Assembly (NCBI GenBank): GCA_963921935.1
Contig: OY998177.1
Coordinates: 107,252,067 to 107,316,066, forward strand
DNA from: Galeruca laticollis
Taxonomy: Eukaryota > Arthropoda > Insecta > Coleoptera > Chrysomelidae
DNA length: 64,000 bases
Direction: 5' to 3'
This document shows positions 34,071-42,959 of the stretch, one piece after another. The notes under the pieces are model-generated. The model was not told the DNA's origin. It searched no databases and saw only the letters and a list, made by a program, of their open reading frames with translations. Both the position numbers and the translations under genes were made by a program. Numbering within the stretch: the stretch's first letter is position 1; every line of letters starts with the position of its first letter.

Positions 34071-34099
<29 letters not shown>
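34071..34099. repeat. GT microsatellite at the recombinase/LINE junction
   Basis: (GT)n of ~29 bp. Read on the minus strand it is an (AC)n run lying ~40-130 bp beyond the end of the LINE coding sequence, so it may be that element's 3' tail. Confidence 0.9.
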
Positions 34100-34101
<2 letters not shown>

Positions 34102-34236
34102 AGAATGGCCCCAGACATAGTCTATTAGCCACAGAAAATTGAAAGTGAGTGAAAAGTTGAAATATTAAAATGACTGTAACGGAATAGAAATATAAAATTG
34201 CTGATTACTGATGGAGCGTATATCTAAATAGACAAT

Positions 34237-35189
34237 GTAGACTTATTTATGAAATCCACTATGGTATCAAGTGCAGACTTCTCAGTGTTTGCCAAAAGAG
34301 TGGTTATATTTGTGGGAAGAGCAACGTTGAAATTGATCAGAAAATTGTAAAGTTCAGTAGTTGCTATTTTGTTTTCAGTGCATTCAAAGAAAATATGATT
34401 CAGATCTCCTACTGATGCCTTGTTACAGGAGCAAGCTGGAGAATTGACAATACCTATTATAAAAAGATGCTGGGAAACGACCGTGATTTATCCTTAAACG
34501 TGATATGATGGAAGTATATTGTTTTCTATAATCAAAATTGGAAATATGAGGAATCTAGTTGGTAAAGTAGGATGCAAAAGGAAATATTGACTATTAGATG
34601 TTTTAGCGAAGTCGGCGTAAGACCGCTCCCAATTAGCTCTAATATGTTTCTTATAATAATTTAAAAGGTCTGAGAAGACATAAAGGTTGGTATAAGAAGT
34701 CATTTTGAAGGCTCTCTTGGCTTCCAAGTCCACGTACTCATTTCCTTCTAAACCGCAGTGCCCTTTTACCCACATGAATACAATACTTTTGTTCAAGGTT
34801 TTTAATTCGCTTATAAATTTTTTAATTTCTAAAATTATATTTTGTCTGTAACACTTGAATGGAAAACCTTCTATAGCCTGTAATACTGACTTGGAATCAC
34901 ACATAATAACAGCTCTTTGAATCGGATTTAAAGTACACCAAGTTAACGCTTTTGATATGGCGAAAGCTTCTGCAGAAAAAATGGAACAATAGTTGGGAAT
35001 TCTAAATATTTCCACGTCATTAGTATTTGAAACAAGTAATGCTGCCCCAGTTCCTTCATCACATTTCGATCCATCAGTGTATATTGTGGTAACATTGTCG
35101 CCTATATTGTTAAGTTCAGTTTTCAAAATTACTTGGTTGATACTAGTAACTTCGTAAAAGGAGAGGTATATGATGTTAGGAACAGTCAC
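34237..35189 (-). pseudogene. LINE ORF2: RNase H domain and C-terminal Cys/His motif
   Basis: The RNase H acidic residues are all visible: TTIYTDGSK, FSAEAFAISKAL, VIMCDSKSVLQ and GLEGNEYVDLEAK. KGHCGLEGNEYVD is the standard final block. After a frameshift at 34494 the C-terminus continues to about 34237 with NKASVGDLNHIFFEC, which resembles the terminal C-x-C-x8-H-x4-C finger of RNase H-containing LINEs. It would degrade RNA in RNA:DNA hybrids during target-primed reverse transcription. It is the best-preserved part of the element. Confidence 0.85.
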
Positions 35190-35294
35190 TAAAGATTCAT
35201 AATTGCATTGATAAATAGGGAACTTATCTTGCTTTACGATATGATTTTCTTTGCTGTTGGTATTAAAAAAAGCCTCAGCTAATGGAGGACTGGT

Positions 35295-35834
35295 TTATAT
35301 TTTCCAGTATGGCATAGTCAGATTGTTAGTGTTTATTGCTGAAATCTTTTCAACCATGTACGTGTTAAATGTTCGGTATTTAATAAGAATCTTTTCGGCT
35401 AGGTGTTGCCTTCTAATATGCAACGGGGGCTCTTGCATTTCTGCTAAGGCAGCTTGATTAGGTAATGACATCATAACTCCTAGGCATATTTTTAATGATT
35501 TGTATTGAATTCGGTCAACAGCTATTAAACTGGTTTTTGATGAGGAACCATAAAATGTACACCCGTAATCCAATATTGAACGGATATAAGACTTATAAAA
35601 AATAAAGGAAATGTTTGAATCAGCTCCCCATTTTTGTTTGTAAACTACTCTGAGAAGATTCATACCTTTTTCACATTTTTGTTTAGTGTACTTGTGTACT
35701 AGTCCATAATAATTTTTTGGGGTAATCGCTATAAAAGGCTTTTTGACCGGCATGGATTGACACGCCGCACTTGAAATCATTTCAAAAAGTCTTTTCATTT
35801 TATCCGGGCCAGTTGAATTTTCCATCAAAATCAT
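35295..35834 (-). pseudogene. LINE ORF2: residual reverse-transcriptase C-terminus
   Basis: The first ~45 codons continue the endonuclease-RT linker (AACQSMPVKKPFIAITPKN). The sequence then jumps to the thumb region typical of the RT C-terminus (KCEKGMNLLRVV, SYIRSILDYG, VDRIQYKSLKICLG). The catalytic palm with its YADD/FADD box is absent, so an internal deletion of perhaps 1-1.5 kb has occurred at about 35700. The copy therefore cannot encode a working reverse transcriptase even if the frameshifts were ignored. Confidence 0.8.
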
Positions 35835-36357
35835 TTTTTATCATTTCGGTTTGCAAAACGTTTTGAAACGTATTCAAATCGGCGTAGGAATCATTCCATT
35901 TCGAGGAAGGATTTATTGCAAGGTTTGTAGGATTATTCTGAACCTCAATTATTAAAGGGTAATGATCAGATCCCAATGTGTCATCTAAGATAGTCCAGGA
36001 AGACTTTGCAGCGAGAGTGTTGGAGGTGAGAGTTAAATCGACTGCTGAGTGATTGCCTCTTGGGTTAATTCTAGTAGGGGAACCGTCGTTGAGAGCTATG
36101 AGTTCTAAGTCATCCATAGCTTCTACCAGTATTTTTCCGTGTCGATCATCAGGATTTGGTCCCCACATATCGTGATGTGCATTAAAATCACCGCAAAAAA
36201 TTGTAGAAGATAAATCAAATTGTTTGAAAAAATTAATCCAGTTGATTCGACTTACCATTACGTTTGGAGGTCTATATATTGATGCTATAGTCAAATTCAA
36301 TGAGTCACGCGATACGGCGCATACTTCTAAATCCTTGATTCCACTATTTAGCAACAT
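35815..36357 (-). pseudogene. LINE ORF2: apurinic/apyrimidinic-type endonuclease
   Basis: Contains ASIYRPP, FCGDFNAHHDMWG (catalytic GDFN-H), then NDGSPTRI and GSDHYPLII with the SDH active-site triad end. This is most of the endonuclease that nicks the target DNA. The extreme N-terminus with the first metal-binding residues lies upstream of the first available methionine and is partly out of frame. The frame ends just after NDFDGKFNWPG where a one-base shift joins it to the next block. Confidence 0.9.
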
Positions 36358-36574
36358 CTCTTAATAGTTAAGACCCTGAATCACAAAAATGCATACCTCG
36401 CCATAACCATCTTTTCTACATTTACTAACTAGATTATATCCTTTTATACGGAATTTATTGTTTGATTTTAGTCAGTGCTCCGATATAACTAAAATGTCCA
36501 CATGTGTGTCTTGATTTGCAATTATAGATCTACAGTTCCACTGTACAATTGTGATATTATTTCTGATATGCTTA

Positions 36575-37830
36575 TTAGAAAGTATCTGAGTCTTCGTCAT
36601 TTTGTCTATTAATATTAATTTTTTCTTTTAATTCATATTTATCCAAGATATTGTTAATTGCTTGTTTAACATTGATCTCATTGATGTTACTTTTTTTGAG
36701 AATTATATCTTTAATAATGTTTTCTACTTGAAATGCTAGCTGCTCTTTATAAAATTTGAAATCTTCCCTATAAGGATTTGGGAGTATGGAAGAATGTTTG
36801 TTAGTTTTTTTGTTCTCATGATTTACTGGAGGAGAAGGTGGAAGGGAGGACTTTCTGTGTTTTTTTGACGCAGATGTACTCGTATTAAGTTTAGGTAAAT
36901 GTGCGGAGGGCTCAGGTTTACTCAAGATTGAACTGTAAGAAGAAGTTGAGGCTGTATGTGTTAGCTCAGGGAAATTTTGTGGATTTGATAATAGTGAAAA
37001 TCGATTATTAGTTGTGATTTTTCCGTAAGCAGGATTTTTCACAATAGTTTCGGCTTCTTTGAAAGATGCATTCATAGAGGCCATTACTTTTTTAATACTT
37101 AATTGTGTATTGTGAACAGGGCATTTTTTAGATGTGGATTTATGTTCATTACTGTCGCAATGTACACAATGTGTTCTATTTTCTTCACAGGAAACTGAGT
37201 TACAATTTTCTTCTGAACAGTTTTGGCATTTCTGTTTACCTTTACATTGATGTTTAGTATGACCGAAACGTAAACAATTATAGCATTGAACCACCGGATA
37301 TATGTATGGTTCTACCTGAAAGTTTACCATATTTATTTTAACGGATTGGGGAATCCTATTTCCTAAGAAAGTAACCACGATCATCTACTTCTTTTGTTTC
37401 CTTGGTTTCACTGTCTACAATTGTACGCTTTAATCGCTTAACATCAACTCCTTCAATTCCCGATTCAATTGCGTCTTTTAGGTATTCAGCATTAAAATAA
37501 GTATCTACCATACGTACTATGCCTTTTTTATACGTGAAGAATAGTGGAATATAAGCAATGTAATTATCTTTTAATAAAACTTCATGATTTACCAACAAGT
37601 TAGCAACATTGAAATTTTTAAAAATTACCTTTACCCTATTTACCCCTACTGGTTTTATATCTGTTATATTTTGCCTAAATTCTGTAATGTTTCTTGAAAA
37701 GTAACCGATTCTAATGGGAAATAAACGGCCTACATTTTTTTCTTTATGTTCTATATAAACTAAATAAGGACCAACATCCGAAGGCTGATATTTATTCTCG
37801 AAATTAATATTTTGAGACTATTTATTGAAG
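36575..37830 (-). pseudogene. LINE ORF1 (Gag-like, CCHC zinc knuckles), frameshifted
   Basis: Part one (to about 37356) includes NKYQPSDVGPYLVYIEHK, FPIRIGYFSRNITEF and VNHEVLLKDNYIAYIPLFF. A one-base shift near 37375 leads into part two, 37384-36575. That part carries the nucleic-acid-binding knuckles CYNCLRFGHTKHQC and CQNCSEENC, then CEENRTHCVHC with CPVH, followed by a serine/proline-rich region and a lysine-rich C-terminus. ORF1 proteins of this type bind the element RNA to form the retrotransposition particle. The frameshift splits the protein between its N-terminal domain and the knuckles. Confidence 0.85.
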
Positions 37831-37849
37831 ACACTTTATCAATTAATAG

Positions 37850-37868
37850 GGGCGGCGGTCCGCCGCCC
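37850..37868. repeat. GC-only palindrome at the LINE 5' edge
   Basis: GGGCGGCGGTCCGCCGCCC, a perfect 9-bp-arm palindrome with central T, in a region otherwise ~70 percent AT. It lies directly upstream (on the minus strand) of the LINE ORF1. Confidence 0.85.
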
Positions 37869-37934
37869 GAATTTAAATCCATAAGTTGGTGAATTCAATT
37901 AATCAGCCTTATTCTATCCTTTACTTAGACAAAA

Positions 37935-38960
37935 ATAAAACTAGTTACTTATCTTTAAAAAGAAGTCGAAGTTTTTGTTTTGTTTTGATATAGCATGGAG
38001 GTAGTACATACAAGGTGCCACATTATCAGCCGCGTAATGGCTCATATCAAGCCCTTCTATTGGGAAATCTACAACATTAAGTTTTCCACTGAATCTTTCT
38101 GTTTGCGAAAAGCGCTTCAGGTGAATAACCAATATTTTCGGAAATTTATGGATTAAGAATGATTTAGTGCATCGTATTCGTTCCTTACATTTCGAACATG
38201 TTGGTTTCTCATCACCATCGAGTGTTTCTTCTCTTGTAAACTAATATAAACATTGTGAAAGTTGTAATTGACCTATTCTTTGGGGTATCTAAAGGGATAA
38301 ATCCCAAAAGGGATCGTAGGTAACTGAACAGTGACCACAGTGTGTGCACTTGATTGTTGATTTCAATTGACCGACAAAGTTGTCCATTCTCGGATATCTC
38401 AACCAAGATTCTTGTGCTTTCTCAATGTCACTAAGTTTGTCATCAATTTCTGTAAAAATGGGCTTTGGTTTTTCATATACCTTGTTGACATCTTCGTGAA
38501 GTCCTGCTAATAGGTAACGAAGAAACTCCTGTGCATCATGTTTAGTGTATCCCATTAACCTTGAAGTAAATCGCTGAATCTGACTCTTCAATGATACTGT
38601 ATTAACCACTCTGTCTGAACCGTCTTCGCACCAAAGCTATTGAATAACCTCAGCAAATGCTTTAATTAGTGTTCCTTCCATGCTAGATATGTTTATGTTG
38701 ATATCTCTTATGTATGCGTCTTTATTTAGATATTCTAATAGCCACCTTGTGTTTGATTGGCATTGGTAATACTATTGACGAAACATGTGTTACCAATATT
38801 TTTGAGGCCTTTGAGACCCAAATATTCTTGGGGAACTCACAAATTCTTCTGTTATAATTCAGAGTAGGGAACGTACTATTAAATTTCTCTAAAGGATGTT
38901 CCGATTTTGAATCTGTTAAAGGGGCTGCACTGACATCAGCAAAACTGTCATCTGAAGCTA
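37935..38960 (-). pseudogene. USP2/USP21-like ubiquitin-specific protease pseudogene
   Basis: The minus strand shows the USP catalytic domain in order. GLKNIGNTCFVNSI (Cys box) lies near 38815, LIKAFAEVIQ then stop then LWCEDGSD near 38640, MGYTKHDAQEFLRYLLAGLH (QQDAQEF box) near 38550, IKCTHCGHCSVTYDPFWDLS near 38330 (first half of the zinc-binding CxxC pairs), and VIHLKRFSQTERFSGKLN near 38110. The wording matches USP2-type deubiquitinases, which remove ubiquitin from proteins. Nonsense codons and at least three frame changes occur, and no intron-like gaps separate the blocks. This fits a processed (reverse-transcribed) copy. The His box near the C-terminus is lost where the sequence stops at ~37935. 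Confidence 0.9.
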
Positions 38961-39111
38961 GAATATAAATAACCGTTCATCACCATTAAATAATGAGGCA
39001 CAATCGATTTACAATAATTGTTCAATTCTTATTAACCACTATTATAATAAAGTTTAAATGATTGCGATGATTTTTATTTAATGGAAGAAAATGAATGGGC
39101 GGAGAAAAAGT

Positions 39112-39219
39112 ATAGTATGTTACACGAGTTGTAAGCCCATTACGCACTCATGAAATTTATAAACTTTTTCATTTCGTGCGTAATGGGTTACTTACAAGTC
39201 TGTTTACGTAATATACTAT
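39112..39219. mobile_element. Palindromic MITE
   Basis: The left arm (39112-39156) contains ATAGTATGTTAC, TTGTAAG and CCATTACGCAC. It pairs with a right arm (39167-39219) containing GTGCGTAATGG, CTTACAAG and GTAATATACTAT. The loop is only ~10 bp, so nearly the whole 108-bp element is self-complementary. Confidence 0.8.
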
Positions 39220-39308
39220 TTTCCCATATGCTGCCAACTTTTAAGACATACTATAAACGCTGAACACACTTACTACCACTACACCAACACTCACTTTAAT
39301 ACTGTATA

Positions 39309-39605
39309 TGGTGAGAGCGAAAAGATCTTGTATTTACGAGCTTATTTGAAAAATGGCGAGTGCGCAAGAATATGTGTATTTTAAAAAATGGTGAGAGCAA
39401 GTAACATCCGGTATTTACAAGTTGTTCTTTCAAAAAATGGGACAGCCGCTAGAATTCCATATCTTCAAGCTTATCTCAAGTATATTTGTAGGTTTATTTG
39501 AAAAACTGCAAAGTTCCTATACCAAAAACCTTATTGGAAAAAATGGTGAGAACGACACGATTTGTAAGCACATTACATTATTTGAAAAATGGCGAGAGCG
39601 CAGAT
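39309..39605. repeat. Degenerate tandem repeat, ATGG(T/C)GAGAGCG units
   Basis: AAAAATGG(T/C)GAG(A/T)GCG(C/A) recurs near 39308, 39351, 39388, 39437 (variant), 39541 and 39587, usually followed by a stretch reading TATTTACAAG. Spacing is irregular (36-60 bp). No coding. Confidence 0.6.
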
Positions 39606-39803
39606 GATATTGTTTAAATTGTATTTTTTGGTATAGTATGGTGATTCAGGTATGTTTGAAACTAAGTTTTATTGACACAAACAAATATTGGTGAATGAGT
39701 GGTTTCTCTCTAAGGTATATTAGACCATATCATTTTGTACATTTGTTTCAAATTTATAGTAACAAAATTTATTTTGCTTCAATTTGATAATATTGATAAC
39801 TAT

Positions 39804-40252
39804 TGTAATGTTTTTCTTATTTATTTAAACAATAAACGGGTGGGATAAATTTCAAACACTCGGTATGGCTACTCACTAATTAATTTAAACACTTACTCAC
39901 TAATCACTAACAGTTAATTTATATATACAGTATATTCACTTAGACTAATTTATATTCACTAATTTATTTGCTCATCTCACGATGTCAAATTATCAACTAA
40001 CTAACTCTTCCTGATCAGTCTCCTTATATACTAGTGCCTTTTGTACTAGAGAATTCCGGGCTGCGGCTTATACACACAAATAATTTTTCTGGCCTTTTCT
40101 AGATAACTCTGGTCACAAAAACCAGTTCTAGATAAGATAGTCTCAATCGTAAACAGTTTTTTATAACTGCGTATCCGCCATAATTTTAACTATTATACCT
40201 GGCTTAGACAGGGTCGGTTTTAGGGACTATACTAGTGTGCTGTTTCGTAACA
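39804..40252 (-). repeat. Gypsy 3' LTR (copy 1)
   Basis: 449 bp, top strand TGTAATG...CGTAACA, so TG...CA on the coding strand as well. It differs from the 5' LTR (43873-44335) by scattered substitutions and small indels, including a 14-20-bp insertion in the other copy near 44020. This indicates an old insertion. Confidence 0.95.
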
Positions 40253-40922
40253 TTACCCCCTCCTTAAATGGAAGTTCCTCCTGGAACTTTTGTGTAGCCG
40301 AGACTGGATGTTTGAATCGGCAACTGGCCCCGTTTCTACACTTTCCGATCTTATGGAAATAGCAGGGCACCGTCTTCATCGGATACTGATAACGGGGGTT
40401 GTAGCTGCAAATTAATATCTGGACACCGGTATCTTGAAAGATAATTTCTACCATGTTCCTGATGATTCGCCAATCCAACTGGTTACTCGCTATCTTAGGC
40501 ATAGCCAGTTTCTTCACGTTGGATTCCAACACATGGTCTCGGAGGTTTCGAAGTGCTTCCCACACATCGCGGTAGGTAGATCGATCTTGGAATTCATTTT
40601 TAGTTACCACGTAGAAGACGTACCGCGAATTATGTTCCAGTTTCAGTGTCTTGCCAGGGGCAGAAATCTTGTCTTCAAGTTTTTCTAATTGCCCGAACTT
40701 CTTTCGAAAGACGGTTGCTAACCCTCGTGCGTTCTTGATACGGGCGGGGATGTTGTATGCCAGTGAATAATCTTCCGGGAGACTGAACAAATCTTTTTGT
40801 TGTTCCGAAGTGACTCCATATCTAGCTTTTCCGGTACCTCCATACGCGCCCATAAATTCATCGAAGGTGGGGTCAGACACATCTCGAATAAGGTTTACTC
40901 CTTCCTCTATGTCATGGTCTCC
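40227..40922 (-). pseudogene. Pol C-terminal extension: OARD1/Poa1p-like macrodomain + CCCH zinc finger
   Basis: This segment is in the same frame as the integrase C-terminus and separated from it only by one TAA codon at ~40923; in copy 2 that codon is GAA. From about 40800 downwards it has DYSLAYNIPARIKNARGL, FRKKFG, RYVFYVVTKNEF, STYRDVWEALRNLRDHVLES, LAMPKIASNQLDW and IFQDTGVQILICSY. This is the strand-helix order of the OARD1 (TARG1)/Poa1p class of macrodomains, which bind ADP-ribose and remove it from glutamate or from 1''-phosphates. The glycine-rich GxGLxxLDW loop is reduced to ASNQLDW, so catalysis is doubtful. CYFHKIGKCRNGASCRFKH follows, a canonical C-x7-C-x5-C-x3-H RNA-binding finger. 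The frame ends inside the LTR. Confidence 0.85.
40253..40275 (-). promoter_or_regulatory. Polypurine tract of the gypsy element
   Basis: The minus strand reads AAGGAGGGGGTAA immediately before the 3' LTR. Such tracts prime plus-strand DNA synthesis. The macrodomain reading frame runs straight through it. The same tract is kept at 57371-57393 in copy 2. Confidence 0.8.
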
Positions 40923-42096
40923 TTAGAATGGCGCTAGTCGGTTTCGGTGAACTACTTTTAGTTTTCCGTTGGGGATCTTGCTTATGCGATATAAAACATC
41001 ATTGATCCTTTTCTTGATTAAGTATGGACCTTCCCAGAATTTTTGTAATTTTGGAGAAAATCCTTTTCTCCTCGCCGGGTTGTGTAACCATACTTTGTCC
41101 CCTTCGTTAAAACCGCCTTCTGTGGCCTGCGTGTCGTACCGACTTTTCATTCTGTCGCTGGCAACTTGAAGATTTGTTCGAACTAATTCATGAATATTGT
41201 CCAGCCTTCTTCTCAATTGGATCACGTAGTCTTCACCTGCTATCTCTTCTCCAGGGCGACAGCCAAATTCCAGGTCACAAGGAAGCCTCATTTCACGTCC
41301 AAACAGGATTTTCGCAGTGTTTCACCCGTGGACTCATTGATGGCAGATCGATAAGCCAATGAGAATAGGGAGAGATACTGATCCCAATCTCTCTGATGGC
41401 TGGATACTACTTTGGACATGTATTTTCCATTCTCTCGACTATTCCATCTGACTGTGGATGTAATGCTGTTGTTCTGGTCTTCTTCATTCCCAGCTTGTCG
41501 CAAATCTCCCGGAATAGATGGCTTTCGAAATTTCTTCCCTGGTCACTGTGGACTTCCATGGGCACTCCATATCGGCTGATGAATTCTTTCACCAATACAT
41601 CTGCGACAGTTGTAGCCTCTTGGTTCGGGATAACGTAAATTTCCACCCACTTTGTGAAATATTCCATTACAACTAGTATGTACTTGCTACCATTTTCTGT
41701 CGTCGGAAATGGTCCAGCGATATCTAAAGCAATCCTTTCGAAAGGGCTTCCAACATTGTACTGTTTCATGGGTGCCTTTCTCTTGCGATGTGGTCCATTA
41801 CTCGTAGCACAAGTCGTACATTTCTTACACCAGTCCTTCACATTGTTGGAGCTGTTCATCCAATAAAACCTTTCACGGACTCGCTGAAGGGTTTTCTTCA
41901 CTCCCAGATGACCTCCCGATGGACTGTCGTGTAACTTCTCCAGTACCTCAGCTACTCTCGCTCTCGGGATAACTATCTGTCCTCTCTTCTCGGAACAATA
42001 ATCGTTCTCAAGGATTCTTTTCAATATGCCTTCTTCCAGGACAAGGGAGTCCCACTGAGCCCAATACGCCTTGAGTTTCGGTGAAAATCTTGACAC
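40923..42096 (-). pseudogene. Gypsy integrase
   Basis: The first 229 codons hold the HHCC zinc domain (H56, H63, C90, C93: KLHDSPSGGHLG...WCKKC) and the core with D125 (ALDIAGPF), D185 (HSDQG) and E221 (SDGIVERM), spaced D-x59-D-x35-E as in Ty3/gypsy. A frameshift near 41430 moves the rest into the frame of 41503-41288, and the C-terminal domain (41291-40923: GCRPGEE, GDKVWLHNPARRKG, GPYLIKK, VHRNRLAPF) is again in another frame. The GPY/F module is present. Integrase joins the cDNA to the host chromosome. Upstream, WSPTRIRGDQENDPHLKMIR (42190 region) is the RNase H-integrase linker. Confidence 0.95.
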
Positions 42097-42129
42097 TTCT
42101 TGCCAGGTAGGTCGCCGGTTTTCTTTCTT

Positions 42130-42907
42130 CTATTGCCGAATCATCTTCAGGTGAGGATCATTCTCCTGATCTCCTCTGATCCTGGTGGGTGACCATTCCT
42201 CGTTGACTACAGTAGTTCTTGAAACTGCAGCTTCCTCAGATTTCGACTTGTTGCATTGTGAATAGTCTACAGGGCATGGCCGTCTAGGCAAGGAGTTGGC
42301 TTTTTGGTGATTCACATTAGCTGGATGTTCACCCCTGTCTGATTTCCCTTGTGCCTGGAGTTCTTGGGTTACAGGAGTATTGGGGAGCTTAGACGGACCG
42401 CGTACGTGCTCTAGCTCGCCACACTTCCGGCATTTGATCTTCTTCGGCCTCTTGTCTGCCATACCTTTCAACAAGTTCACGATCTGATCAAGTTTGTCAT
42501 CGTTATCTTCTTCCTGCATGGTTCTACCTTTGTTGTACCGCGAGCTAATCGGGGCTGCTTTGCATTTAAGAGGTTCTTGGTTTACAGGAGTCGTAGGACG
42601 CTTACACGAACTGCGTGCATGCTCTAGCTCGTCACAATTACAGCACCTGATTTTCTTCGGCTTCTTGTCTACCATAGCTTCCAACAAGTTGACGATCTAG
42701 TCAACTCTGTCTTCGTCACCTTCTTCCTGTATGGTCCTATCTTTGTTGTATCCCGAAGCCATCGTGGCTACTTCATATTCAAGAGCAGCAGTCAATGCAT
42801 CGGCCAATGTTTTAGGATGGGCTAATCGAAGCGTCTTCTCCATATCGTGGTCACACAAGCCGTCAATAAAGGCCTGGATGCCTAAAAATTCCATCATGTT
42901 CTCTGGT
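42130..42907 (-). pseudogene. Gag C-terminus with duplicated zinc-knuckle unit, fused by deletion to RNase H end
   Basis: After a frame change near 42905 Gag continues MMEFLGIQAFIDGLCDHDME and YEVATMASGY. It then contains two similar ~60-residue units. One has CCNCDELEHARSSCKRP. The other has CRKCGELEHVRGPSKLP, where the last cysteine of the knuckle is serine. Each unit is preceded by QIVNLL and KKPKKI/KRPKKI. A stop (TAG) interrupts DRVD*IVNLL. From about 42370 the sequence is no longer Gag but the end of RNase H (QKANSLPRRPCPVDYSQC). Protease, reverse transcriptase and most RNase H have therefore been deleted. Confidence 0.85.
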
Positions 42908-42959
42908 GCTGATGGATAAGCGAACTAGTCGGGCAATATCCATTTCATACTCTTGAAGG

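Larger units (their letters stand above)
34140..37845 (-). mobile_element. Non-LTR retrotransposon (LINE with RNase H), reverse-transcriptase core deleted
   Basis: Minus-strand order from 37845 downwards is ORF1 with CCHC knuckles, apurinic-type endonuclease, a residual reverse-transcriptase C-terminus, RNase H, and a C-terminal Cys/His motif. Presence of RNase H places it in the I/LOA/R1-like group and not in Jockey or RTE. The span of ~3.7 kb is well below the usual 5-6 kb, because the fingers and palm of the reverse transcriptase, including the FADD motif, are missing. A GC palindrome marks the outer 5' end (37850-37868) and a GT run the 3' end. It interrupts or abuts the recombinase gene at 33194-34066 in the antisense direction. 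Confidence 0.9.

Noticed and set aside
41396..41866. Plus-strand ORFs opposite the integrase (also at 58088-58998)
   Set aside because: They are antisense readings of conserved integrase codons and recur in both copies only because the integrase does.
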